From: Patescibacteria group bacterium
GTDB taxonomy: Bacteria > Patescibacteriota > Gracilibacteria > UM-FILTER-43-11
Assembly: GCA_018817125.1 (NCBI GenBank)
Contig: JAHIUN010000015.1
Coordinates: 1 to 64,000 of the forward strand
Direction: 5' to 3'
Length of the DNA stretch: 64,000 nt
Shown: positions 56,377 to 64,000 of the stretch, in pieces
Numbering within the stretch: the first letter of the stretch is position 1
Layout of the letters: each line of letters opens with the position of its first letter
Made by a program: the position numbers and the translations under genes
The notes under the pieces: generated by a model
The model's database searches: none
What the model was told of the DNA's origin: nothing
The model's input: the letters and a program-made list of their open reading frames with translations, nothing else

Positions 56377-57156
56377 ATGCCAAAAAAAATCAAAATACTC
56401 AGCTGGAATGTGAACGGAGTCCGGGCGATTCTGAAGAAAGGGTTTTTAAAGTGGCTCGATGAGGCGAGGCCTGATATTTTGTGCATTCAGGAGACGAAAG
56501 CAGACCGCCTTCAGCTCCCCGCGAGTGTTACCGATCACAAGCATTATCATTCTTTTTGGCATTCAGCCACTTCCAGAAAGGGGTATAGCGGAGTGGCCAC
56601 TTTTTCTTTAGAGGAACCGATTCATGTTGAAACAGGATTCGGTACAGAGAAATTTGACTGCGAAGGCAGAGTCGTTATGACGGAGTTTGAGCATTTCGTT
56701 CTTTTTAATGTGTATTTTCCGAATGGCAAGAAGGATAGCGAACGCCTGAATTACAAGCTGGAATTCTATGAGGCCTTTTTGGTTTACGTCGATCAATTGA
56801 AGAAAAAAGGTAAAAAAATCATCTTTTGCGGAGATGTGAATACCGCTCATAAAGCCATTGACCTTGCTCATCCTAAAAATAACGAAAAAACTTCTGGCTT
56901 CTTGCTTATTGAGCGGAAGTGGATTGACAGGGTGATAAAAGATGGATATTTGGATGCTTTGCGCGAGTTTCATCCTGAACCGGAGCTTTATAGCTGGTGG
57001 GATTATAAGACGCGTGCCAGAGAACGGAATGTGGGCTGGAGGATTGATTATTTCTTTCTTCGAAAAGAACTTAAAAAGCACCTTAAAGACGCTTTTATTT
57101 TACCCGATGTGATGGGGTCAGATCATTGTCCTGTCGGGATAGAATTACAATTCTAA
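56377..57156 (+). CDS. xth: Exodeoxyribonuclease III
   Basis: A 259-residue EEP-fold AP endonuclease/3' exonuclease for base-excision repair. Motifs: LSWNVNGVRAIL, DILCIQETKA (catalytic Glu), CGDVNTAHKAIDLAHPKNN, YSWWDYKTRARERNVGWRIDYFF and GSDHCPVGIEL. I start at MPKKIKIL; six upstream codons are open but not conserved. Together with nth (2109) and mpg (12353) it could complete a short base-excision pathway. Confidence 0.96.
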   Translation: MPKKIKILSWNVNGVRAILKKGFLKWLDEARPDILCIQETKADRLQLPASVTDHKHYHSFWHSATSRKGYSGVATFSLEEPIHVETGFGTEKFDCEGRVVMTEFEHFVLFNVYFPNGKKDSERLNYKLEFYEAFLVYVDQLKKKGKKIIFCGDVNTAHKAIDLAHPKNNEKTSGFLLIERKWIDRVIKDGYLDALREFHPEPELYSWWDYKTRARERNVGWRIDYFFLRKELKKHLKDAFILPDVMGSDHCPVGIELQF

Positions 57157-57212
57157 ACTTGGAGATGATTCATTTTCAGGTTTTTTTAATTTTTCTTAGG
57201 GGAAAAAGATAC

Positions 57213-57240
57213 TTGACATCTATAGTATTTAAAGGATAAA
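57213..57240 (+). promoter_or_regulatory. Promoter of the small basic gene
   Basis: TTGACA (57213-57218) and GATAAA (57235-57240), 16 bp apart. The -10 box is imperfect. Confidence 0.5.
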
Positions 57241-57284
57241 CTTAGCCCCAGTCCTCTCCTAGAAAAGTATTGATAATTGATTCT

Positions 57285-57422
57285 ATGACTAATAAATCAT
57301 CCAGCAAGCAGCACGGATTGCATATGGCTGGCAAGCAGCGGCCTAAGGCAAAATTAAGGAACCGTCTCAACAAAGCAAAAGCTTCTTTAAGAAAAGCGGA
57401 ACGACGGGCTTTAAAAAAGTAG
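57285..57422 (+). CDS. Small very basic protein, 45 residues
   Basis: Read from ATG 57285: MTNKSSSKQHGLHMAGKQRP then KAKLRNRLNKAKASLRKAER and RALKK. About a third of the residues are K/R, with an amphipathic helix likely in the second half. The composition is like small ribosomal or nucleoid proteins, but no family is recognised. It has its own promoter and lies just upstream of the sigma-region-4 gene promoter. Confidence 0.55.
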   Translation: MTNKSSSKQHGLHMAGKQRPKAKLRNRLNKAKASLRKAERRALKK

Positions 57423-57433
57423 TATAAAAATAG

Positions 57434-57568
57434 TTGACAAATTTTAAATAAGTATATATAATAACTACCTTTAACATTTAATCTTACTGTTTTTTCAGAC
57501 TTAAGAACCCTTCATTTGACCTTTTTCTTGAATAGCCTTGACGTATACTGAAAAAACACATTAAGATT
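57434..57568 (+). promoter_or_regulatory. Strong promoter and leader hairpin of the 57622 gene
   Basis: TTGACA (57434-57439) and TATAAT (57457-57462) match the consensus with a 17-bp spacer. In the ~150-nt leader, 57480-57498 pairs with 57548-57568: TGTTTTTTCAG with CTGAAAAAACA, and AATCTTA with TTAAGATT, split by a small internal loop. Confidence 0.8.
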
Positions 57569-57621
57569 TGAATTACTAGCTTTTGCCCTCCTCTTTCTTA
57601 TTCCTAACCCCCCTTGGTTTT

Positions 57622-58734
57622 ATGGACAGTCAATCAAGCAAACAACAAGACTCAAAAGCTAACCCGGCTTTGGCAGTCCTCCAAGAAAATACGCTTAACT
57701 TGAAAGAGGTTATTGACGATATGTTTTTGGTACTCACCGACAAAGAGAAAGATGTGATCATTAAGCGGTTCAGCCTGAACAATAAGCCACGTCAAACGCT
57801 GGATAAAATCGGCAAACACTATTCAGTGACCCGCGAGCGCATTCGCCAGATCGAGAATATCGCGCTCAATAAACTGCGCCGAACGGTAAGCAATACTAAA
57901 CTGAGACTGGTTAACCGTTTAGCTAAACAGTATATCGAGGAAGAGGGGGGGGTGATGCTGGAATCTGAGATCATCAATAAGATGCTTCAGGGCATTTACA
58001 GTAATTCTAAAGTGGACGGCAGTATTATTGTCCTGTCACTTAACTGTGATGCTGAGCTTTGCAAGTCTCCCCGCACCGCTACCTCCGAAGCGTTCTGGAT
58101 GTTTAAAGAGATCTCTATGGGCGAAATCCGCAAGATTGCGGAAGCGTCCATCAGCGCTTTAAAGAAGCATGGCGATGTGATGACTGAAGATCAGGTTATT
58201 TCAGCAGTCAAAAATCTCAATTTATTTAAAGACAAATCTGTTTCCAGCAAGCTTATTATCTCCTGCCTTAAAACTGATAAGCGCGCTCGTTGCGTAGAGG
58301 CTAAATGGGGTCTTATGGAATGGCGTCATGTTAACCCTCGCAGTATCCGCGATAAAGCGATTATTGTTCTCGAAAAATCCAGCAAACCACTTCATTTTGT
58401 GGAAATCGCCAACGCGATTGCGGAAACTGGTTTTGATAAAAAGGTGGTCACGGTTCAGGCCGTACACAATGAGCTTATCCGTTACGATCAGTTCGTACTC
58501 GTCGGCCGCGGGCTTTATGCTCTGTCTACTTGGGGTTATGAACCCGGCACTGTGGCGGATGTGATTGAAAAGTTACTGGAAAAGAACGGCGCTATGCCTA
58601 AAAAGAAGATTGTGGAATCGGTGCTGAAACAGCGCAAGGTCAAGATCGGTACCATTTCCCTAAACCTCCAGAAAAATCCACACTTCATTCGTGTGGGTCG
58701 TGCGGTTTACGATCTGGATATGAAGAAGAAGTAA
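57622..58734 (+). CDS. Sigma-70 region 4 / HARE-HTH regulator
   Basis: A 370-residue protein. Residues ~25-95 are sigma-70 region 4 (LTDKEKDVIIKRFSLNN, TLDKIGKHYSVTRERIRQIENIALNKLRR), the part that binds the -35 box and beta flap. There is no region 2. The C-terminal half has HARE-HTH/RpoE-delta-like winged helices (SIRDKAIIVLEKSSKPLHFVEIANAI, VVTVQAVHNELIRYDQFVLVGRGLYALSTWGY) and perhaps another near the end. It probably modulates RNA polymerase rather than acting as a normal sigma factor. I start at MDSQSSKQQ, after a hairpin leader. Confidence 0.85.
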   Translation: MDSQSSKQQDSKANPALAVLQENTLNLKEVIDDMFLVLTDKEKDVIIKRFSLNNKPRQTLDKIGKHYSVTRERIRQIENIALNKLRRTVSNTKLRLVNRLAKQYIEEEGGVMLESEIINKMLQGIYSNSKVDGSIIVLSLNCDAELCKSPRTATSEAFWMFKEISMGEIRKIAEASISALKKHGDVMTEDQVISAVKNLNLFKDKSVSSKLIISCLKTDKRARCVEAKWGLMEWRHVNPRSIRDKAIIVLEKSSKPLHFVEIANAIAETGFDKKVVTVQAVHNELIRYDQFVLVGRGLYALSTWGYEPGTVADVIEKLLEKNGAMPKKKIVESVLKQRKVKIGTISLNLQKNPHFIRVGRAVYDLDMKKK

Positions 58735-58756
58735 TTTAATTGATTATAAAATTCCC

Positions 58757-58788
58757 ATCCTTGCTTCGGTAGGGGTGGGTTTTTTTGT
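58757..58788 (+). terminator. Rho-independent terminator
   Basis: CCCATCCT pairs with AGGGGTGGG around TTGCTTCGGT, followed by TTTTTTT. Confidence 0.85.
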
Positions 58789-58795
58789 AAGTTTT

Positions 58796-58867
58796 GATAA
58801 GCTAGTCATAAGTCTTTGATTTATCTTCGACTTATGACTTAGGACTTAGAGCTTAAGGCTATAGGTA
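58796..58867. repeat. Word-repeat palindrome upstream of the pilin operon
   Basis: AGTCATAAGTC pairs with GACTTATGACT (11 bp), followed by further TAGGACTTAGAGCTTAAG words. Confidence 0.65.
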
Positions 58868-58896
58868 TTGCTTTTTAGAGATAAATTTGCTATAAT
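58868..58896 (+). promoter_or_regulatory. Promoter of the pilin/PKD operon
   Basis: TTGCTT (58868-58873) and TATAAT (58891-58896) with a 17-bp spacer. Confidence 0.75.
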
Positions 58897-58936
58897 AATT
58901 AGATTTGAATACGATATAAAAAAGACAAACAAATAA

Positions 58937-59353
58937 ATGGCTAAAAAAATCATCAAAAAAATCACTACCTTTCTCGTCTTAGCATTCGCGTTTTTACCCT
59001 CTTTTGTATGGGCACAGACGACGCCGATTTTTTCCGGGGGTGATGATCCTGAACAGGAGGGGGTTAAGGGATTGGGGGACGCCTTGGGGACAACTGGCGT
59101 GACGGCGGAGTCGAATTTAGGAGACCTGATTTTAAAATACGTGAACTTCGCTCTGCCTTATTTGGCGCTGGCCGCATTCCTCGGTTTTATCTATGCGGGA
59201 TTTTTATATGTTACGGCGTATGGAAATGATGAGCAGGTTCAGAAATCCAAAAAGATCCTTATCTACGCGGTGGCCGGTTTGGTGCTGGTAATGCTTTCGT
59301 ATAGCATCGTTCAGTTGCTTACCAGCGACCTGGTCGAGGGGATCGGTGCGTAA
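58937..59353 (+). CDS. TrbC/VirB2-like pilin, single module
   Basis: A 138-residue exported protein. Signal peptide (FLVLAFAFLPSFVWA), ~45 acidic/polar residues, then two helices (FALPYLALAAFLGFIYAGFLYVTAYG and ILIYAVAGLVLVMLSYSIV) joined by NDEQVQKSKK. This is one copy of the module found three times each in the 26714 and 27833 genes. It is followed after 15 bases by the giant PKD protein, so it may be the subunit or partner of a surface structure. Confidence 0.82.
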   Translation: MAKKIIKKITTFLVLAFAFLPSFVWAQTTPIFSGGDDPEQEGVKGLGDALGTTGVTAESNLGDLILKYVNFALPYLALAAFLGFIYAGFLYVTAYGNDEQVQKSKKILIYAVAGLVLVMLSYSIVQLLTSDLVEGIGA

Positions 59354-59368
59354 GACTATTAATACTTT

Positions 59369-62300
59369 ATGAAGCTTTTTTGTTCTCATCGCTGGCTTAA
59401 AATCCTTAGCATCACTCTGATCGTGGTGGTCGTCTTTTTCTGCGCGGATGTTTTCGTTTCCATGGCGGGAAAAGGCCTGCATACGATGACGGCTTATGCG
59501 CAGGATCTCAGCGAAGGCGGAACAGGATTGTCTATTCCCACCGGCGATGTGGAGATCAGTGAATCGATCCCCCAGAAGCCGTTCGGAGAGATTTTGATCT
59601 CTATGGTGAATTACTTTATCGGCTTCCTTGGTCTTTTGGCCACCCTGGCTTTTGTGTATGCAGGGGTGCTGTGGATTTTAAGCGGAGGCGGTGAGGAAAC
59701 TATTACCAAAGCCAAAAAGATCATGACTTACGCCGCTTTGGGAATCGTGGTGGTCATCTTGTCGTATTCGGTCGTCGGCTTTATTACCGGTTCCGCCGGG
59801 CCGCCCAGTCAGGATTGGAGCCTGCCGGATCCGGGCTCATCCGGCTGTCAAAGCGATCGTGAATGTGATTCGGGGCTTGTTTGTTTGCACAATAATGATA
59901 CCAACGCTAACGAATGCACTACGTATGAACCAGGTAATATCTGCCGTGCAGATGATGATTGCCCGCTTGGCTTTGCCTGTAACGATGCCACGGGGCGCTG
60001 TATACCCAGTAATCAGCCCGGACGCCAGGAAGGGGGCACTCAAGGTGATCAGAGCAATCCTGTGGTCGATGAGAACCTGGGGGATATCGATAAGTTAATG
60101 GATGGTTTGGAAGATGCGCTTGATATTACCGGTCTGACCGATGAAGCAGGAGAAGATGTGCAGAATATCCTCGGAGATTCAGCCACGACTTTGGATGGGA
60201 AGATTGGTGAGATTGAAGCCATGCTTGAATCCGGAGTGTTAAGTCCTAATGATGTCCGTATTTTAGAACGTTTAATAGATGCCTTAGAACGTCTGAGGCT
60301 GATTCGGGATGAACTGGATGAACTGAATACCAACCGTCCGGAATCTCAGGAAATCAATACGGCTTATACCGAAACTTCTGATGCCTTAGATGCTGTGATC
60401 GATGATCCTGCTGATAAGGTTAAATTCCGCCGGTTTACTGCTAAATATAAAGCGCTCAAAGAACTGGTCCGCAAATTTCCGGTGGTGCAGTCCCGCATCT
60501 GGGCGTATCCCGGAGAGGGGAATGTGCCCTTTACCGTACAATTCGACGGGCTGGATTCAATCGATCCTACCGGCGGCACCATTGAAACCTATGAATGGAC
60601 GCTGAACGGCGAAGTGATTGGTTCGGAGCCGGTGATCGTTCACGATTTTACAGAACCCAATAACTATGCGGTCAAACTAAGAGTTGCCACGTCTCAGACC
60701 GATGAGGGCGGCTTTAATACTGCTATGGACGGGGTTTCGGTGGTCCGCGTGAAAGCTAATCCTCCGGTTGCGGATGTCCGTTTCCGCATCAACGGTGCGG
60801 ATGTGTACGATATTTTCCACGTAACCCTCGATGAAGGCCAGGCCGGCCTTACGTTTGATCCAAGCGCTACTACACCGGCTTTGGGGCATGTGATTGAGAA
60901 ATACGAATGGTCTTACGGAGACACCTTCTCTGAAGTCCGTCTGGTGCCCACCACGGTGGTGCACACATACTCCAAGGCGGGTGAATATTTTATAAAACTG
61001 GAAGTCACCGATAACCTAAAGATTACGGACAAACGCATTGTTAAATTATTTATTAAATCACTAGCTGCGAATATTAGTATCAATCCGACACGCGGTAATG
61101 TAAATACAGAATTCACGTTCACAGGCCGGGGCTCCCGGTCCGATGACGGGATTATCCGGGATTATGCCTGGGAGATTCAGGATCCAGAAGGCCGGATCGT
61201 TGCAGAAAGCGAAGAAGATATCTTTACCCATCGTTTTGACCGCCCTGGTCTTTATAAAATCGTCCTGCTCGTTACCGACATCACGGGTGCGCAGGATAAA
61301 TATGTAAGAGAGCTGGCTGTGCTGTCACGGCCGCCTGTCTCAAACTTCACGTATTCCGTTCCGATGCCAAATCACCCCAACCGTTTTCAATTCAATGCGG
61401 TTGACAGTTATGATCCGGATGAAGGGGATTCGGTTACCTACTCCTGGGACTTTGACGGAGACGGCACGTTTGATGTTTTAAACACTACAGAAGCTCTGCA
61501 GACTTATGAATATAAAAAAGTCGGTGAATACCGGGCTAAACTTCAGGTCGAAGATCAGTTCGGCGAACGCGACTTAGTGGACAAAAAAGTATCAGTTTCT
61601 TCTATTCTATCCGCGGATATTGTGGCGGCTCAGCGCGCCACGCGCGTGGGGGAACTTCTCGAACTGTCCGTCGACAGTCCCAACGCGGTGGCATATGTGT
61701 GGGAATTCGGTGACGGAGAAACGGAAAGCACCGAAGAGCCTACGATCACTCATACCTATAATAAAACCGGCAAGTTTACCGTAAAACTCAACTTTTTTGA
61801 TTTACAGGATAATGAAAATTTTGACACTCAGCGCATTTTGGTGGGAGCCGGCGAAGAACCTTTGGCAGTCATCAGTTATATGGTCAACGGCCGGGAAGCG
61901 CGTGTGGTGGAAGATCTTTGCGGCGAAGAGCCGGGCGCGGTGATCACCCGGGCGGATCTGGTCCGCTTTGATGCCAAAAGTTCGATCAACACCGATGGTT
62001 CTTCCCGATTGCTTTCCTACGACTGGACGTTTCCGGGCGGAGAGAAGGGCAGTCAGAAAGACGTCACATTTAAATTCGATGAAGTGAATCTTGAAGGGGA
62101 ATGTTTTAATGCCAGCTTGGTGGTCCGCGATCAACTTACCGGTAAATTAAGCAAGGAAGATAAGGTTTATTTTAAAGTCATCAATGAATTGCCGCAGGTC
62201 ACTGATTTCGTGATCACACCGCCGGATCGCGATGAGCTTATTACCCCTGCTAATGTGCAGCTAAAGATCATCAACCCTAAAGATCAGGACGGCACGATTA

Positions 62301-63448
62301 AAAAATATAAATGGGCTTATTACCGGGAAGGCTTTCCGGATAAGCTGATGGGTGTGCATAATACGTCTGAGCCGTTTACAGAAATGGTCATCACCTCCTT
62401 CGGGGAGGCCGATATTGTAAACCGTTATTTCTTTGTGGTGGAAGTCACCGATAATGACAATGGCGTTTACACCAGCGAGGAACGGTTTGGTGAAGTCAGC
62501 TATTTAGATGTTAAAAACGGTCCGAACCTTTCACCGGTCGCGGAATTCACGATGGATAAATCCACGATCAGCGTGGGGGATTCCATCACGTTTGTGTCCC
62601 GGTCTTATGATCCTCAGGGAGAGGAATTGCCTGCTGAAGCATTCCGCTGGGATTTTGATGGCGACGGGGAATTTGATGACACCAGTTCCGGTGCTCAGGT
62701 GAACCGCCAGTTCAACACGCCAGGCGAATACAGTGTCCGGCTTAAAGTGGTGCATCGCGGTCTTTCCAGCAGTGTCGCCAAGACCATTTTTGTGGAAAGC
62801 ACTGAATCCCTGCCTCAGGCCGCTTTTACGTATGAAGTAGGGGGCAATACAGTGACTTTTGACGGAAGCCATACCCGTTTTGATCCCACTATCGAAGACA
62901 CAACGCTTCGTTTCGAATGGGATTTTGATACTAAGGATGATGCGAACGGCAATGGTATTAAAGATGATGATGTAGAGTCTACCGAGATCAAACCGTCACA
63001 TACCTATCCTGAAAAGAGTCTTTATACTGTTAAGCTGAATGTTAAAGACATGATGGGTATGGAGGGCGTGGTGGTGCGTGATGTGGATTTGAGCCTGACT
63101 GAAGAGGAACGGATGAAAAACGCTTACCGTTCTTTGCAGGTCAGCGCCCCTAAATATCCCCTGACCACTCTGGATATCGAAGTGATTCCTTCCACGATGG
63201 AAAAAGGTGACAGTGCGGATATCAAGGCGCGTGTACTGAATGCCGACAGTTCTCCTTATAATGGGAAAGTCTTTTTTGAGATCCTGGACGGCAGTGGTCA
63301 GTTTACGCCGAATCCGGCACAGGCCGAGGATTCCAAGGCTTCCGCTATCTTCACGGCTCTGGATTCCGGTAAGGTCCGTATCCGTATCCGGGCGACGGAG
63401 ACGCTGTATGGTGAATTGGTGGAAGAAGCAGTGATTACTATTAAATAA
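59369..63448 (+). CDS. Giant surface protein: pilin-like module, Cys-rich repeats, PKD domains
   Basis: A 1359-residue exported protein. A signal anchor, then a TrbC-like two-helix module (LLATLAFVYAGVLWILSGGGEETITKAKKIMTYAALGIVVVILSYSVV, ~80-130). A Cys-rich stretch follows (CQSDRECDSGLVC, CRADDDCPLGFACNDATGRC). Then a helical part and about seven PKD-like beta domains, seen from YEWSYGDTFSE, YSWDFDGDGTFD, YVWEFGDGETES, YDWTFPGGE, FRWDFDGDGEFDD and FEWDFDTKDDAN. It ends with a beta-rich domain. Probably a wall or appendage adhesin, co-transcribed with the pilin upstream and another PKD gene downstream. Confidence 0.85.
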   Translation: MKLFCSHRWLKILSITLIVVVVFFCADVFVSMAGKGLHTMTAYAQDLSEGGTGLSIPTGDVEISESIPQKPFGEILISMVNYFIGFLGLLATLAFVYAGVLWILSGGGEETITKAKKIMTYAALGIVVVILSYSVVGFITGSAGPPSQDWSLPDPGSSGCQSDRECDSGLVCLHNNDTNANECTTYEPGNICRADDDCPLGFACNDATGRCIPSNQPGRQEGGTQGDQSNPVVDENLGDIDKLMDGLEDALDITGLTDEAGEDVQNILGDSATTLDGKIGEIEAMLESGVLSPNDVRILERLIDALERLRLIRDELDELNTNRPESQEINTAYTETSDALDAVIDDPADKVKFRRFTAKYKALKELVRKFPVVQSRIWAYPGEGNVPFTVQFDGLDSIDPTGGTIETYEWTLNGEVIGSEPVIVHDFTEPNNYAVKLRVATSQTDEGGFNTAMDGVSVVRVKANPPVADVRFRINGADVYDIFHVTLDEGQAGLTFDPSATTPALGHVIEKYEWSYGDTFSEVRLVPTTVVHTYSKAGEYFIKLEVTDNLKITDKRIVKLFIKSLAANISINPTRGNVNTEFTFTGRGSRSDDGIIRDYAWEIQDPEGRIVAESEEDIFTHRFDRPGLYKIVLLVTDITGAQDKYVRELAVLSRPPVSNFTYSVPMPNHPNRFQFNAVDSYDPDEGDSVTYSWDFDGDGTFDVLNTTEALQTYEYKKVGEYRAKLQVEDQFGERDLVDKKVSVSSILSADIVAAQRATRVGELLELSVDSPNAVAYVWEFGDGETESTEEPTITHTYNKTGKFTVKLNFFDLQDNENFDTQRILVGAGEEPLAVISYMVNGREARVVEDLCGEEPGAVITRADLVRFDAKSSINTDGSSRLLSYDWTFPGGEKGSQKDVTFKFDEVNLEGECFNASLVVRDQLTGKLSKEDKVYFKVINELPQVTDFVITPPDRDELITPANVQLKIINPKDQDGTIKKYKWAYYREGFPDKLMGVHNTSEPFTEMVITSFGEADIVNRYFFVVEVTDNDNGVYTSEERFGEVSYLDVKNGPNLSPVAEFTMDKSTISVGDSITFVSRSYDPQGEELPAEAFRWDFDGDGEFDDTSSGAQVNRQFNTPGEYSVRLKVVHRGLSSSVAKTIFVESTESLPQAAFTYEVGGNTVTFDGSHTRFDPTIEDTTLRFEWDFDTKDDANGNGIKDDDVESTEIKPSHTYPEKSLYTVKLNVKDMMGMEGVVVRDVDLSLTEEERMKNAYRSLQVSAPKYPLTTLDIEVIPSTMEKGDSADIKARVLNADSSPYNGKVFFEILDGSGQFTPNPAQAEDSKASAIFTALDSGKVRIRIRATETLYGELVEEAVITIK

Positions 63449-63564
63449 TTTGTAATTGGTAATTTGCTCGCTAGCGCTCGCGTAACTTGTAATTGATTGT
63501 TAAGTAATACAATTACAATTTACGTCCCGAAGGGACAAATTACGAGTTACAAATTACAAAATAA
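63449..63564. repeat. Word-repeat palindrome between the PKD genes
   Basis: GTAATTGGTAATTTG and TAACTTGTAATTG words on the left, and CAATTACAATTTACG and GAGTTACAAATTAC words on the right; the centre includes CGTCCC/GGGAC. It ends at the next ATG. Confidence 0.65.
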
Positions 63565-64000
63565 ATGATTCAATTCCTTAAAAAAGCAACGGCAGCCCTG
63601 CTCATTACCTTATTAATAGGTATTGTATCGGTAATGGCTAGTGGGAAGATGGAGGTAAAGATCGGGGATCGTGTGGATTTTGTAGCCGAGAGCACTCAGG
63701 TCTCTCCTGCTTATAAATGGGTGGTTAAAAAAGGTGATGAGATCCTTTCGACTCAGAGCACGCGTAATTTCAGCTATCAATTCAGCCAGCAGGGTGAGTA
63801 TACAGTCAATCTTACTTCTACCAGCGGAGCGGTTGTGGAAAGCACCACTGTTCACGTTTTGGCAGGCGACCGTTATTCACGCCCGGCCATGCCCGATGAG
63901 GAGGGCGGAGAAGTCGTGATTCCCGGCGTTACTCCTCTTAAACTGCGCCTGGAAACCTTACCGCCGAAAGATGTCGAGAATCAGATCGCGCTTCTTGGAG
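63565..64000 (+). CDS. PKD-domain surface protein, cut by the window end
   Basis: At least 145 residues. A signal or anchor helix (ATAALLITLLIGIVSVMASG) is followed by a PKD-like domain (VDFVAESTQVSPAYKWVVKKGDEILS, FSYQFSQQGEYTVNLTST) and a linker with acidic residues. The frame is open to the end. It is the third gene of the pilin/PKD operon. The full length cannot be seen. Confidence 0.85.
   Translation, partial: MIQFLKKATAALLITLLIGIVSVMASGKMEVKIGDRVDFVAESTQVSPAYKWVVKKGDEILSTQSTRNFSYQFSQQGEYTVNLTSTSGAVVESTTVHVLAGDRYSRPAMPDEEGGEVVIPGVTPLKLRLETLPPKDVENQIALLG

Noticed and set aside
1-64000. UGA recoded as glycine (as in Gracilibacteria)
   Set aside because: rsmA, aroC and the GIY-YIG remnant end at TGA at the expected family C-termini, and no internal TGA is needed in any core gene.

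Overview
The window looks like chromosomal DNA of a Candidate Phyla Radiation (Patescibacteria) bacterium, perhaps near Peregrinibacteria. The reasons are compact coding, TrbC/VirB2-like pilin modules feeding giant PKD surface proteins, doubled CxxC zinc-ribbon proteins, a ComEC without its nuclease domain and a four-helix-bundle gene. NadA and AroC are present, which many CPR lack. Family and lineage calls rest on recalled motifs, not searches. TGA is used as a stop (rsmA, aroC), so the standard bacterial code fits. Most core genes have no Shine-Dalgarno sequence; a few GC-richer genes have strong ones and stand out.

Layout. 1-10.2 kb holds translation and repair genes (yebC, rpsR, rpsF, nth, UvrD-type helicase, rsmA), comEC, a PLP enzyme and a nucleotide-sugar reductase, with a GC-rich secreted barrel-like gene at 5149-5697 carrying its own promoter, SD and terminator. 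10.2-13.1 kb holds small membrane proteins, a candidate structured RNA (10800-10985), tRNA-Lys with a duplicated 3' end bracketing a broken GIY-YIG gene, mpg and tRNA-Met.

13.1-25.3 kb is accessory. After tRNA-Met the 11-nt 3' end of the tRNA recurs at 17571, 19010 and 21934, dividing the region into cassettes: a MacAB-like exporter; a membrane protein plus trypsin-like protease; ABC-F ATPase plus methyltransferase; then a lipoprotein and an SLH surface protein. No integrase is visible. A dispersed 40-bp repeat occurs only in this part.

25.6-51 kb is mostly housekeeping: aroC, two concatenated pilin-like proteins, rpmF-nusB-rnc, rpmH-rnpA-yidC-khpB, mnmA, nadA, three tandem membrane paralogues, a metal permease, dus, iscS-iscU, typA. 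50.9-53.4 kb carries a divergent amidoligase (GCS2-like)/N-formylglutamate-amidohydrolase-like pair. 53.4-64 kb holds tRNA-Asn, a DUF5320/DUF134-like pair behind a palindromic operator, hflX, ferredoxin, a candidate sRNA, xth, a sigma-region-4/HARE-HTH protein and a pilin plus PKD surface operon running off the end.

A pervasive feature is intergenic DNA built from short near-repeated words arranged as imperfect inverted repeats, often ending at a start codon. Similar repeats lie inside rsmA and comEC, and a palindrome lies inside the zinc-ribbon gene.
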